Shown here piece after piece: positions 55,313-63,774 of a stretch of DNA of 64,000 bases (position 1 is the first letter of the stretch; the number at the start of each line of letters is the position of its first letter). The notes under the pieces were generated by a model that was not told where the DNA came from, did not search any database, and saw nothing but the letters and a program-made list of their open reading frames with translations. The position numbers and the translations under genes were made by a program. This DNA is from an uncultured Bacillota bacterium (GTDB lineage Bacteria > Bacillota > Clostridia > Lachnospirales > Lachnospiraceae), in assembly GCA_949291945.1 (NCBI GenBank), contig CASEXH010000003.1, positions 82,798-146,797 on the forward strand, written 5' to 3'.

Positions 55313-56227
55313 TTACTGTACATTTTCTGTTTTTCCTTCATCTGCGCCGATAAAGTAATCTTCCGTCAGACCATAGCTCTCCAGGATCTCCATCAGAGTT
55401 CCATCCTCTTTCATATCATTCAGCGCTCCGTTAACTTCTTCCAGGAAATCCTGATCCTCAAAACGAACAGCCGCACCGATCTGTCCTGTTGCCTCAGCCT
55501 CATATGGGCTCATCAGCTTCAGATCCAGACTGGAATCCTGGGCCAGGGTATAGGAAGCCACGATACCGTCGGTGACAGCAGCGTCTACTTTGCCTGTATT
55601 TACGGCAGTCATCAGGGTTGCCTGATTTTCATAAGAAACGACCTCCTTCACGGTTCCTTCTTCTGCCCACTGCTGTGCCAGCTCATAGAAGGCAGTTCCC
55701 GGCTGTGCGCCTACTGAAGCATCTTTCAGAGACTCTTTTGTGGTAAATTCAGAATCCGCCGTCGTCACAACAGCCTCACCTTCTGTATACCACACATCCG
55801 TAAACAAAGCCTGTTCCAGTCTTTCATCGGTAATATACATGGCGTCTGCCACCATATCTACGTTCTTATTATTTAACTCGATCAGCATATTCGAAAAATC
55901 TGTTACATTCGCCCTGATCTCAGGAATTCCAAGCCGGTTGCAGATTTCCTGTAAAATATCAACATCAAGCCCCACCAGTTCATTTGTGTCCACATCATAA
56001 TAGCAGAAAGGCGCATCATTGGAAGTGGCGATGGTGATATAGCCTTTATCTTTGAGCTCTGTCAACAGTGCGGATTCCTCACCCGAAGACTCACTTTCTG
56101 CTGGTTCTGAATCTGAGTCAGTATCGTTTTCAGATTCAGAAGCTGTTGTTTGGCTGACTGAACAGCCTGTCAGTAAAACTGTTCCAAAAAATGCTGCTGA
56201 TACAATAGATAATAACTTTTTCTTCAT
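55313..56227 (-). CDS. Polar amino-acid ABC transporter substrate-binding lipoprotein
   Basis: 304 residues. Lipobox LLTGC (Cys at 22), a Ser/Asp/Glu-rich spacer (about 26-55), then a family 3 SBP fold: ITIATSNDAPFCYYD, VGLDVDILQEICNRLG, VGAQPGTAFYELA and DAAVTDGIVASY. Its ligand is probably an amino acid; GABA fits the neighbours but is not shown by sequence. Confidence 0.9.
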   Translation of the reverse strand: MKKKLLSIVSAAFFGTVLLTGCSVSQTTASESENDTDSDSEPAESESSGEESALLTELKDKGYITIATSNDAPFCYYDVDTNELVGLDVDILQEICNRLGIPEIRANVTDFSNMLIELNNKNVDMVADAMYITDERLEQALFTDVWYTEGEAVVTTADSEFTTKESLKDASVGAQPGTAFYELAQQWAEEGTVKEVVSYENQATLMTAVNTGKVDAAVTDGIVASYTLAQDSSLDLKLMSPYEAEATGQIGAAVRFEDQDFLEEVNGALNDMKEDGTLMEILESYGLTEDYFIGADEGKTENVQ

Positions 56228-56241
56228 AATAATCTCTCCTT

Positions 56242-56961
56242 TTATCCTTTGATTTCTTTTTGTTTTAATCTCGCCCGTTTTAAATGTCTCTCAAGAGCCA
56301 CCGCCAGGCGGGAAAGAGGTACCGACAAAACCAGATATACAAGGGCCACAATGGTATATGCTTCTACGGTCATAAACGTCTGAGAGGCAAAAGTCCTTGT
56401 CCTGAGCAGAAGTTCCTGAACTGAGATCATGGCCAGCAGGGAAGTATCCTTGATCATCATGACCAGATAATTTCCGAATACCGGAATAGAGTTTCTTACT
56501 GCCGGGGGAATGATAAATTTAAATAATACCTGGGTTTCTGAAAAGCCAAGGGCCAGCCCGGCTTCCCGCTGTCCGGGGTCAATAGATAAGATTGCAGAGC
56601 GGATAACCTCTGACATATAGCAGCCATAATTAATGGTAAATCCGATAATACCAGATAAGGTAGCAGAAATCTGCACCTCTATCTGCAGACCGAAGATCCC
56701 GGCAGCACCGGCAATAAGCATAGGCACTACATAGTAAATATAGAAGAACTGCACAAGGAGAGGCGTACCTCTGATAAATTCGATAAATACGATAAGTATT
56801 CTGTTTAAAATCTTATTTTTGCTCACTCTTCCGATAGCCAGGAGCAGCGCCAGGATCAAAGCTCCTAAAAAGCCCAGCGCCGTTACGTATAATACAACAC
56901 CGATCCCCTGGATCAGACTTGGCATTAACTGCTGAAAAGCTTGTGCCCAATATAAATTCAT
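56242..56961 (-). CDS. Polar amino-acid ABC transporter permease
   Basis: 239 residues from ATG at 56961 (the ATG at 56967 is too near the ribosome site). HisM/GlnP-type permease with five or six helices and the conserved EAA-like loop QREAGLALGFSETQVLFKFI. Between the ATPase and SBP genes. Confidence 0.92.
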   Translation of the reverse strand: MNLYWAQAFQQLMPSLIQGIGVVLYVTALGFLGALILALLLAIGRVSKNKILNRILIVFIEFIRGTPLLVQFFYIYYVVPMLIAGAAGIFGLQIEVQISATLSGIIGFTINYGCYMSEVIRSAILSIDPGQREAGLALGFSETQVLFKFIIPPAVRNSIPVFGNYLVMMIKDTSLLAMISVQELLLRTRTFASQTFMTVEAYTIVALVYLVLSVPLSRLAVALERHLKRARLKQKEIKG

Positions 56962-56975
56962 AAACATAACCTCCT

Positions 56976-57710
56976 CTACTTTTCCAGCACCCTGGAAAGG
57001 AATGCCTTGGTCCTCTCATTCTTGGGATTGGTAAAGATCTCATCGGGAATGCCTTCTTCCACGATATAGCCGTCGGCCATGAAAATAACACGGTCTGCCA
57101 CATCCCTTGCGAATCCCATTTCATGAGTTACCACCAGCATGGTCATGCCATCCTTTGCCAGTTTCTTCATGACCTCAAGGACATCTCCCACCAGTTCCGG
57201 ATCCAGGGCGGAAGTAGGCTCGTCAAAAAGCAGTGCTTCCGGATCCATAGCCAGGGCTCTTGCGATGGCCACCCGCTGCTGCTGGCCTCCGGAAAGTGTC
57301 TCCGGATAAACCCCTGCCTTAGACTTCAGCCCTACCTTGTCCAGAAGGTCCAGGGCTTTTGCTTCTGCCTCTGCCTTGGGAAGCTTGTTCAGCTGTATAG
57401 GGGCTATGGTAACATTGTCCAATACGGTTTTATTTACAAAAAGATTAAACCTTTGAAAGACCATGCCTACGCTTTTTCGATAATTTTTAACTTTTTTCCC
57501 AAGGCCTGTAATATCCTCTCCTTTATATATGATCTGTCCGCCCGTAGGCTTTTCCAGCAGATTGCAGCATCTGAGCATCGTGCTTTTGCCGGAACCCGAA
57601 GGGCCGATGATGACAATGACCTCTCCTTTTTCCACCTGGATATTGATATCCTTTAACACCTGCAGATCTCCGAAAGATTTCGAAAGATTTTTAATTTCCA
57701 AAAGTGCCAT
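56976..57710 (-). CDS. Polar amino-acid ABC transporter ATP-binding protein
   Basis: 244 residues. Walker [16 protein letters not shown], signature [16 protein letters not shown], Walker [17 protein letters not shown]-loop VVTHEMGFA. GlnQ-type. First gene of the ABC-4HbD-gabT run. Confidence 0.94.
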   Translation of the reverse strand: MALLEIKNLSKSFGDLQVLKDINIQVEKGEVIVIIGPSGSGKSTMLRCCNLLEKPTGGQIIYKGEDITGLGKKVKNYRKSVGMVFQRFNLFVNKTVLDNVTIAPIQLNKLPKAEAEAKALDLLDKVGLKSKAGVYPETLSGGQQQRVAIARALAMDPEALLFDEPTSALDPELVGDVLEVMKKLAKDGMTMLVVTHEMGFARDVADRVIFMADGYIVEEGIPDEIFTNPKNERTKAFLSRVLEK

Positions 57711-57743
57711 GGAGACTCCTCCTTTTTTATTTTTCTATGTAAA

Positions 57744-57790
57744 AACGGCACCTGTCCGAAAATCTCTGTCTTCTCCGGATAAGCGCCGTT
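57744..57790 (-). terminator. Hairpin between the kinase-like and ABC ATPase genes
   Basis: AACGGCGC (minus strand, 57783-57790) pairs with GTGCCGTT (57744-57751) with one mismatch, then UUU. Internal TCCG/CGGA pairing. It may attenuate read-through into the ABC operon. Confidence 0.6.
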
Positions 57791-57792
57791 GC

Positions 57793-57925
57793 TTTATTTC
57801 TGCGAGCAACGAGCCAAGCGGGCATGCTTGCATGACCATTTGGCGACTGCCGCAAGGGTCAAATACCCCGCTACTTGCATCACTGCTAGCTTGATGCCCC
57901 GTATGCTTGCATCGGGGTATTTGAC
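57793..57925 (+). repeat. Mosaic intergenic repeat copy B (fullest copy)
   Basis: The left module (57793-57841) matches copy A at 47 of 49 positions. The right module is a hairpin with 12-bp perfect arms GTCAAATACCCC (57858-57869) and GGGGTATTTGAC (57914-57925) and a 44-nt loop containing a second small stem (TTGCATC...GATGC). The right arm lies inside the 3' end of the kinase-like gene. Confidence 0.75.
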
Positions 57926-58536
57926 TTTTCTTCAAAATCACTTATAAACTTTCTTTTAACAATATCTACCAGGAGTTCTGAAGTTCCCTCAACACCCAGC
58001 AGATCAGATTTTATCATCAGGTCCTTATATTTTGGATCGTCCATTGCATACCCTGCATAATGCCTGTGATACTGAGCTCTGGCTTTATCTACGTCATGGA
58101 TCATTTTTATAGCTTCTTTTTCTTTCATTCCCAACAGTTCCACACAGTTTTTCATTTTATTTTCATAGCTGGCATAAATATAAACGTGAATGGCATTTTC
58201 CATATTTTTTAAAATATAGTCAGAACATCTTCCTACCACAATACAGGAGTCTCTCTCCACCAGCTGATTGATGATCTTCTGCTGAGCGATAAAAATATTA
58301 TCCTGGACATCTGTGGTTCCCATTCCCAGAGGATATTTCATACCAAAAAACTGTCTTTTCGCTCTTTCCTCCTCCCTGGAAACAGAAGACAAAGGCATAT
58401 TCATTCTCTTAGCTGTCTCCTCCACAATATCTCTGTCATAATATTCAATCCCTAAAAGCTCCGCTGTTCTTTTTGCAATGGGCCGTCCCATGCTTCCGAA
58501 CTCTCTTGTGATAGTAACTACATATCTTTTCGACAT
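57886..58536 (-). CDS. Cytidylate-kinase-like family protein (second copy)
   Basis: 216 residues. Same family as 36421-37011: TITREFGSMGRPIAKRTAELLG (P-loop region), IEYYDRDIVEETAK and CIVVGRCSDYILKNM. It is a P-loop kinase-like fold lacking parts of the canonical CMP site; substrate unknown. Start 58536 follows GGGAGGAG. The last about 12 codons (SNTPMQAYGASS) come from the repeat hairpin, so the natural C-terminus was probably changed by the repeat. It lies between the two aminotransferase-type gene groups. Confidence 0.8.
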   Translation of the reverse strand: MSKRYVVTITREFGSMGRPIAKRTAELLGIEYYDRDIVEETAKRMNMPLSSVSREEERAKRQFFGMKYPLGMGTTDVQDNIFIAQQKIINQLVERDSCIVVGRCSDYILKNMENAIHVYIYASYENKMKNCVELLGMKEKEAIKMIHDVDKARAQYHRHYAGYAMDDPKYKDLMIKSDLLGVEGTSELLVDIVKRKFISDFEEKSNTPMQAYGASS

Positions 58537-58549
58537 AAATGCTCCTCCC

Positions 58550-59872
58550 TTAATCTTTCCCGTATTTACCTGTGATTTCCCCAAGGACCACATCTGCGAT
58601 CTGCAGAGTACGTTTCACGTCTTCCATGGTATGTGCTGTAGAAATATATTCTCTCCCTCTCTGGTCCGTAAACCGGACGCCATACCTTTCGCATCCTTTT
58701 ACGAACTCTTCATAGAACTGCATATCTGCCTTCTCCAGCCATTCTCTGTAATCCACCACATCCTCCTCAAATCCGAAATAAAGAATAAAAATCCCTCCTA
58801 CCGCCCTGGTATAAATCGGAATCTTATATTTGACCGCCAGTTTCTGAAAGCCATCGGCAAGGGCATTTCCTATTTCTTCCAGTCTTCTATATGTCCCCGG
58901 CTTCTGCAGCTCTCTTATTGTGGCCAGGGCTGCGGCAATACCTACAGGATTTCCGTTGAAAGTACCGGATGAAGGAACTCCTCCGTCCATGATCTCTCTT
59001 TTCCCTGCGATGACCCCGAAAGGGTATCCTGCAGTTATGGCTTTTGCAAAAGCTGACAGATCCGGTGCAACATGATAATACTCTTGGGCCCCTCCAAGAG
59101 CCGCCCGAAATCCGGTAATCACCTCGTCGAAGATCAGGAGGATTCCATATTTGAACGTCAGCTCCCGCAGCCCGGACAGAAATCCCGGCCGGGGAAGTAT
59201 TGGTCCGGAATCGCACATGATCGGTTCCGTAATCACTGCGGCAATCTCATGATGGTGTTCTCTCATCAGGTCTTCCAGATAATCCAGGTCATTCCAGGGA
59301 GCAATGAACAGCCATCGGGCACTGTCCGGTCTCATTCCCCTGGTATGGAGTATCTTATTGGGATTTCTTCGGTTTCCCAGTTCCTCTGCCGAGGAAGCAG
59401 TGATGGTCACTTTTTCCTCGTCTGCCCATCCGTGATACTGCCCTTCGAATTTAATGATCTTATTTTTCCCTGTATAGGCCCGTGCCAGTCTCAAAGTCTG
59501 CATCACCGCCTCTGTTCCGGAGTTCTGAAAACTGACCATTTCTGCTGAAGGGATCACTTCTGTCAGCAGTCTGCACAGCTCCAGCATAGAAAGGGTAGGG
59601 GATGAGAAATGGGATCCGTATCTCAGCTGCTCCTCCACAGCCTCAGAGACAGCCTCAGGAGCATACCCCAGGATCATTGGTCCGAAGCCGCCGATATAGT
59701 CTATATACTCGTTTCCATCTACATCATAAAGCTTTGAACCTTTCCCGTAATCTATCGCCAGGGGATAGTCACGATACTGAGGTTTATGAAAGGAGCTGCT
59801 GACTCCTCCGGGAATGTACCTTTTCAGATCTTCATTTAAAATCTTGGATCCGCATATATGATATTTTTTCAT
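58550..59872 (-). CDS. Class III aminotransferase, glutamate-1-semialdehyde aminomutase-like
   Basis: 440 residues. HemL-like signatures: YDVDGNEYIDYIGGFGPMILGYAPE, SFQNSGTEAVMQTLRLARAYTG, LLIFDEVITGFRAALGGAQ and the PLP-Lys region FAKAITAGYPFGVIAGKRE. No heme genes nearby, so the role is likely an aminotransferase or aminomutase in the cluster. ATG at 59872 follows GAGGTGG; the longer frame to 59920 runs through the leader terminator. The kinase-like gene starts 13 nt downstream. Confidence 0.85.
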   Translation of the reverse strand: MKKYHICGSKILNEDLKRYIPGGVSSSFHKPQYRDYPLAIDYGKGSKLYDVDGNEYIDYIGGFGPMILGYAPEAVSEAVEEQLRYGSHFSSPTLSMLELCRLLTEVIPSAEMVSFQNSGTEAVMQTLRLARAYTGKNKIIKFEGQYHGWADEEKVTITASSAEELGNRRNPNKILHTRGMRPDSARWLFIAPWNDLDYLEDLMREHHHEIAAVITEPIMCDSGPILPRPGFLSGLRELTFKYGILLIFDEVITGFRAALGGAQEYYHVAPDLSAFAKAITAGYPFGVIAGKREIMDGGVPSSGTFNGNPVGIAAALATIRELQKPGTYRRLEEIGNALADGFQKLAVKYKIPIYTRAVGGIFILYFGFEEDVVDYREWLEKADMQFYEEFVKGCERYGVRFTDQRGREYISTAHTMEDVKRTLQIADVVLGEITGKYGKD

Positions 59873-60191
59873 AAGATCATCCACCTCTCTTCTTCCGGAT
59901 ACGGAAAAAGGAGCCGACATATTTCTGTCAGCTCCTTTGCTTAAATCTTATGTTATGCAATTCTATATCAAATTTCATTTTTTTCAACCCTCTGCCGGAA
60001 AATAATTTCTTCTTTACTTTATTCAGTCTTTTCCCGGTTTCCCGGAAATATTATTGCGATTTTACCAAAATGTGAAAGAATCTTTATTTCTTTTATTTGA
60101 AATGCACATAAACCCTAAAACACCTTTTTATCATTCAGACACATAATAGAGACTGATAATTTGTTTTATGATCACAATCAGGACATTGTTT
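59873..60191. other. 319-nt gap between pucR and the aminotransferase gene
   Basis: AT-rich. It contains a leader hairpin (59905-59942) and a possible promoter; nothing else supported. Confidence 0.5.
59905..59942 (-). terminator. Leader terminator upstream of the class III aminotransferase operon
   Basis: On the minus strand AGGAGCTGAC / GTCGGCTCCT hairpin (59907-59938) followed by UUUUU. A candidate promoter TTGAAA...TAGAAT (spacer 16) lies just upstream, so the hairpin may be an attenuator; it could also be the pucR terminator. Confidence 0.55.
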
Positions 60192-61385
60192 TCAGTTTCT
60201 GCACACATTCAGGATTTCCAAAGCCAGATTGATCTTAAACAGATCCTGATAATCCTTCAGATCCATCCGGAGGATGTCTCCGATTTTTTTCAGACGGTAA
60301 TGCATCGTGTTTTCATGGATATATAGGCTTCCGGCGGCAGCCTTTGCCTGAAATCCCGCTTTTACATATTCCATCAGTGTTTTCAGCAGTTCCTCCTGCT
60401 CCGGCAGCATCAGTTCCTTCAGCACCTGGACTGCGATCTGGAGAAGTTCCTCTTTATCTTCAAATTTGTCAAACAGTCTTAAAAGGATCATATCGTCATA
60501 GACAAATATATCTTTTCCTTTCTGATTGTCAGCCCCGATACGGATAGCCTCCATAGCACTTTCCACACTGCTTTTAAACTGCCGCAGATCCGAAAAAACA
60601 CTTCCCACTCCGATCCTGAAAGCCGCTTTTTTATATTTACTATGAAGAAAGCCTGCAAAATTTCCTATTTCATCCAAAATACTGTCCTCTTCCTCTGCAG
60701 GCGCCATCCAGATATAGTTTTCATCATCACTGGTAGTCAGGCATTCTTTTCCCTGCATAAAACTGCTCACATCCTGGTCCAGCATATGGAATTCCCGCTC
60801 CCGCTGATCATCCTCACTGTAAATAGGCTCCTTCTCTGATCCGATTCCCGGCAGCTCCAGGCTCTGTATAACAATCCCACGGTACCTTTTCCTGGACTGA
60901 TATCCGGCGGCTTCCAGACAACTGAGCCTTTTTGCAGTCAGCCTGCTTCCGGACAGTATTCCCAGAAGGGCCACGGATACGTCATATCGTTCTTTCTCCT
61001 GCCTGCACAGCGCAAAACAGATGCTCTGGCTGATATCAACGATCCTGAGCAGTTCAGGCATCTCAAATATAGGCAGCCCCAGAAAATTTCCTCTGTCAAG
61101 AACTGCCTGAGGGATCGTCTTTATATAAACACCCAGATTGATAATGAGCCCTGCCACATTTTTTTCATACAGTGCGTTGATCAGCTCCAAAAGGCGGTCT
61201 TCCTGTTCCTTGATCACAAGTCCGGTGATCAGGACCAGTTCTCCCCCTTTCAGCCATTCAATATAATGAAGCTCTTCCATATAGTAAACCCAGGAAATCA
61301 CATGATCCATGCCTTCCTTTCCTGCCACCGGCTTCAGCTGATTGGCGTAAGGAAGATTTAAAATACTTCTGCATGTAATTTTCAT
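60192..61385 (-). CDS. PucR-family transcriptional regulator
   Basis: 397 residues. N-terminal PucR domain (AGLIINLGVYIKTIPQAVLD, about 1-120), a central GGDEF-like region, and the C-terminal PucR HTH LYIHENTMHYRLKKIGDILRMDL. Probably controls the amino-acid cluster that follows in the same direction. AAAGGAG precedes the start. Effector unknown. Confidence 0.88.
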   Translation of the reverse strand: MKITCRSILNLPYANQLKPVAGKEGMDHVISWVYYMEELHYIEWLKGGELVLITGLVIKEQEDRLLELINALYEKNVAGLIINLGVYIKTIPQAVLDRGNFLGLPIFEMPELLRIVDISQSICFALCRQEKERYDVSVALLGILSGSRLTAKRLSCLEAAGYQSRKRYRGIVIQSLELPGIGSEKEPIYSEDDQREREFHMLDQDVSSFMQGKECLTTSDDENYIWMAPAEEEDSILDEIGNFAGFLHSKYKKAAFRIGVGSVFSDLRQFKSSVESAMEAIRIGADNQKGKDIFVYDDMILLRLFDKFEDKEELLQIAVQVLKELMLPEQEELLKTLMEYVKAGFQAKAAAGSLYIHENTMHYRLKKIGDILRMDLKDYQDLFKINLALEILNVCRN

Positions 61386-61409
61386 ATATACTCCTTTCTG
61401 GCAGTTAAG

Positions 61410-61468
61410 CCCACTTCAATTTTCCCTCCCCTCAATCTTGAGAGGCTTGAACATTTTGTGCGCCGCCG
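61410..61468 (+). repeat. Mosaic intergenic repeat copy E (left module)
   Basis: 59 nt matching 4177-4235 at 51 positions without gaps, including GTGCGCCGCCG at the right end. The hairpin module does not follow here. It lies just upstream of pucR, as copy D lies just upstream of proS. Confidence 0.7.
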
Positions 61469-61521
61469 TAATACTGCGGGAAGCTCCATGCAAAACCTGT
61501 CGCTTGCCGGGCGTATCGCAC

Positions 61522-61553
61522 AAAAAAACGTATTCACCTTTTACAGTAAATAC
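61522..61553 (-). terminator. Intrinsic terminator upstream of pucR
   Basis: CGTATTTAC / GTGAATACG stem (one U-G pair) followed by seven U on the minus strand. Confidence 0.7.
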
Positions 61554-61627
61554 GCCCTTGTATCTTTCTATTTATTTGTCATCTACTGCTTAGGATAACA
61601 GCAGCCTTCTGTTTTGTCAATGCGCTA

Positions 61628-61664
61628 AAAAAATGCCCACGGAAGGTTTCCCCGCCGCAGGCAT
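61628..61664 (-). terminator. Terminator after the ABC exporter remnant
   Basis: ATGCCTGCGG / CCGTGGGCAT stem with UUUUUU on the minus strand, just past the stop codon. Confidence 0.75.
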
Positions 61665-61670
61665 ATATCT

Positions 61671-62894
61671 TTAATCTGCAAAATTTCCTGTATACAGCTG
61701 ATAATACTTGCCTTTTGCTGCGATCAGATCGTCATGGGTACCTCTCTCAATAATACGTCCCTGTTCCATGACCATGATGCAGTCAGAGTTTTTAACCGTT
61801 GACAGACGGTGAGCAATGACAAAGGTAGTACGTCCCTTCATCAGAGCGTCCATACCATCCTGTACCAGTTTCTCCGTACGTGTATCAATAGAGGAAGTTG
61901 CCTCATCCAGGATCAGGGCAGGAGGATCTGCCACAGCAGCTCTGGCAATAGCCAGCAGCTGGCGCTGTCCCTGGCTTAAGTTGGCCCCGTCTCCCGTAAG
62001 CATGGTATTGTAGCCATCGGGCAGACGGCGGATAAAACCATCTGCATTGGCCAGCTTGGCAGCTTTGATACATTCTTCATCTGTGGCATCCAGCTTGCCG
62101 TAACGAATGTTATCCATAACCGTGCCGGTAAACAGGTGGGTATCCTGAAGGACCATACCAAGAGAACGACGGAGATCCGGTTTCTTGATCTTATTGATGT
62201 TAATGCCGTCATAGCGGATCTTTCCGTCTGCAATATCATAGAAACGATTGATCAGGTTGGTAATGGTGGTCTTTCCGGCGCCGGTGGCTCCTACAAAGGC
62301 AATCTTCTGTCCAGGTTTGGCCCAAAGGCTGATATTGTGCAGGACGATCTTGTCATCTGTATAGCCAAAGTCTACGTCATCAAAAACAACGGCCCCTTCC
62401 AGCTTGGTATAGGTAACGGTTCCTTCGGCTTTGTGAGGATGCTTCCAGGCCCACAGATTTGTTCTTGTCTCAGCTTCTGTCAGATTTCCATTTTCATCTT
62501 CTTTTGCATTGACCAGTTCTACATAACCTTCGTCAGCTTCCGGTGTCTGATCCATCAGATCAAAAACACGCTGAGCGCCGGCTGCTGCGTTGACCACAAA
62601 GTTGATCTGCTGGCTGACCTGAGTGATTGGGTTTGTAAAGCTCTTGTTCAGTCCGACAAAGGTGATAACGGTACCAATGGTAACTCCTGCCAGACCGTTG
62701 ATCCCCAGGATGGCGCCTATGATGGCCACCAGGGCATAGCTGATCCAGCCGATATTGGCGTTTACAGGCATCAGCAGGTTTGCATAGCTGTTGGCCTTGT
62801 TGGTACTGTTTCGAAGTTCTTCGTTTACTTTATGGAAATCATCCATAGCTGCCTGTTCATGACAGAAGACTTTTGCACTTCTTTCCAGACACAT
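61671..62894 (-). pseudogene. ABC exporter, 5'-truncated (half-transporter remnant)
   Basis: 407 residues against about 600 expected. It retains the last membrane helices (ISYALVAIIGAILGINGLAG) and the whole nucleotide-binding domain: Walker A VGATGAGKTTITN, Q-loop, signature LSQGQRQLLAIARA, Walker B ALILDEATSS, H-loop IAHRLST. The N-terminal helices are missing. The upstream 50 nt still reads GYI and, after a one-base deletion near KEVQK, joins KVFCHE of the exporter family, then meets a terminator hairpin. Probably inactive. Confidence 0.8.
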
Positions 62895-62943
62895 GAGAGA
62901 TACCGTTTAATATACCCGTAAATTATAAAAACTCCCTGCAGGA

Positions 62944-62998
62944 TCCTGTTTTGTTGCCAAAACCACAAAACCACTGATCCTGCAGAGAGTTCCTTTTT
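62944..62998 (-). terminator. Terminator after the Cys-rich small protein gene
   Basis: AACTCTCTGCAGGATC / GATCCTGCAGGGAGTT near-perfect stem with UUUUU on the minus strand. Confidence 0.8.
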
Positions 62999-63001
62999 AT
63001 G

Positions 63002-63436
63002 TTATATATCTATATCCCCGGTTATGTCCAGTTCAATATGCATATTACAGGAATCGCATCCTATCAGAGTACGCCCTTCTATATTGGATAAGATGCCAAC
63101 ATTTCCTCCACAGAAGGGACATACCTTCTGAATGTTTTCTCCTGTTCTGGCAGCCTGCAGCCAGCCTGCGAATTCCTGTGTATTGGTATTTTTGCTGCTG
63201 CAGTGCTCTGTCCAGTCTTTTCCTAATTTTTTTCGGATCTGATCATTTTCATCAAAGATCACTTCATCTCCCTGAGCAATCTCTCTTTCATAAAGGAGCT
63301 GATCCGGAATTTTCCTTGTACATTCCACTCCTTCTTCTGATCTGAGAGTAACTACAGCCATAACCGGCTGGTCATCTCTTCTATCCTCACATCCATAGTC
63401 CAGATCTTCCTCTATTTTTAATACAGTATATACCAT
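63002..63436 (-). CDS. Small Cys-rich protein with C-terminal zinc ribbon, unknown
   Basis: 144 residues. C-terminus holds CPFCGGNVGI...GCDSCNMH, a CxxC...CxxC zinc-ribbon, after an N-terminal beta domain (TVLKIEEDLDYGCED). No family recognised. Starts after GAGGAAA. Beside three tRNAs. Confidence 0.6.
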   Translation of the reverse strand: MVYTVLKIEEDLDYGCEDRRDDQPVMAVVTLRSEEGVECTRKIPDQLLYEREIAQGDEVIFDENDQIRKKLGKDWTEHCSSKNTNTQEFAGWLQAARTGENIQKVCPFCGGNVGILSNIEGRTLIGCDSCNMHIELDITGDIDI

Positions 63437-63500
63437 TATTTTCCTCTTTTCTGCATAAATAAAAAATAAAACCTGTAAACTTTCATTTACAGGTTTCCAA

Positions 63501-63573
63501 CTCCCCCTGTTGGACTCGAACCAACGACACTGCGGTTAACAGCCGCATGCTCTACCGACTGAGCTAAGGAGGA
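63501..63573 (-). tRNA. tRNA-Asn (GUU)
   Basis: 73 nt. Acceptor TCCTCCT / AGGGGGA, D-stem GCTC/GAGC, anticodon loop CTGTTAA with GTT, T-loop TTCGAGT. CCA not encoded. Confidence 0.95.
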
Positions 63574-63579
63574 TTAGAG

Positions 63580-63650
63580 AGGCGCCAACCAGATTTGAAC
63601 TGGTGATAGAGGTGTTGCAGACCTTTGCCTTACCACTTGGCTATGGCGCC
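63580..63650 (-). tRNA. tRNA-Cys (GCA)
   Basis: 71 nt. Acceptor GGCGCCA/TGGCGCC, anticodon loop CTGCAAC with GCA, T-loop TTCAAAT. Six nt from tRNA-Asn. Confidence 0.95.
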
Positions 63651-63702
63651 ATATACTATATTATACACACATATTTATAAAATATGCAAGTATTTTTTTA
63701 AG

Positions 63703-63774
63703 TGACTCCTACGGGAATCGAACCCGTGTTACCGCCGTGAAAGGGCGATGTCTTAACCGCTTGACCAAGGAGCC
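63703..63774 (-). tRNA. tRNA-Glu (UUC)
   Basis: 72 nt. Acceptor GGCTCCT/AGGAGTC with a G-U pair, anticodon loop CTTTCAC with TTC, T-loop TTCGATT. With the Asn and Cys tRNAs it forms a minus-strand tRNA cluster. Confidence 0.95.
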
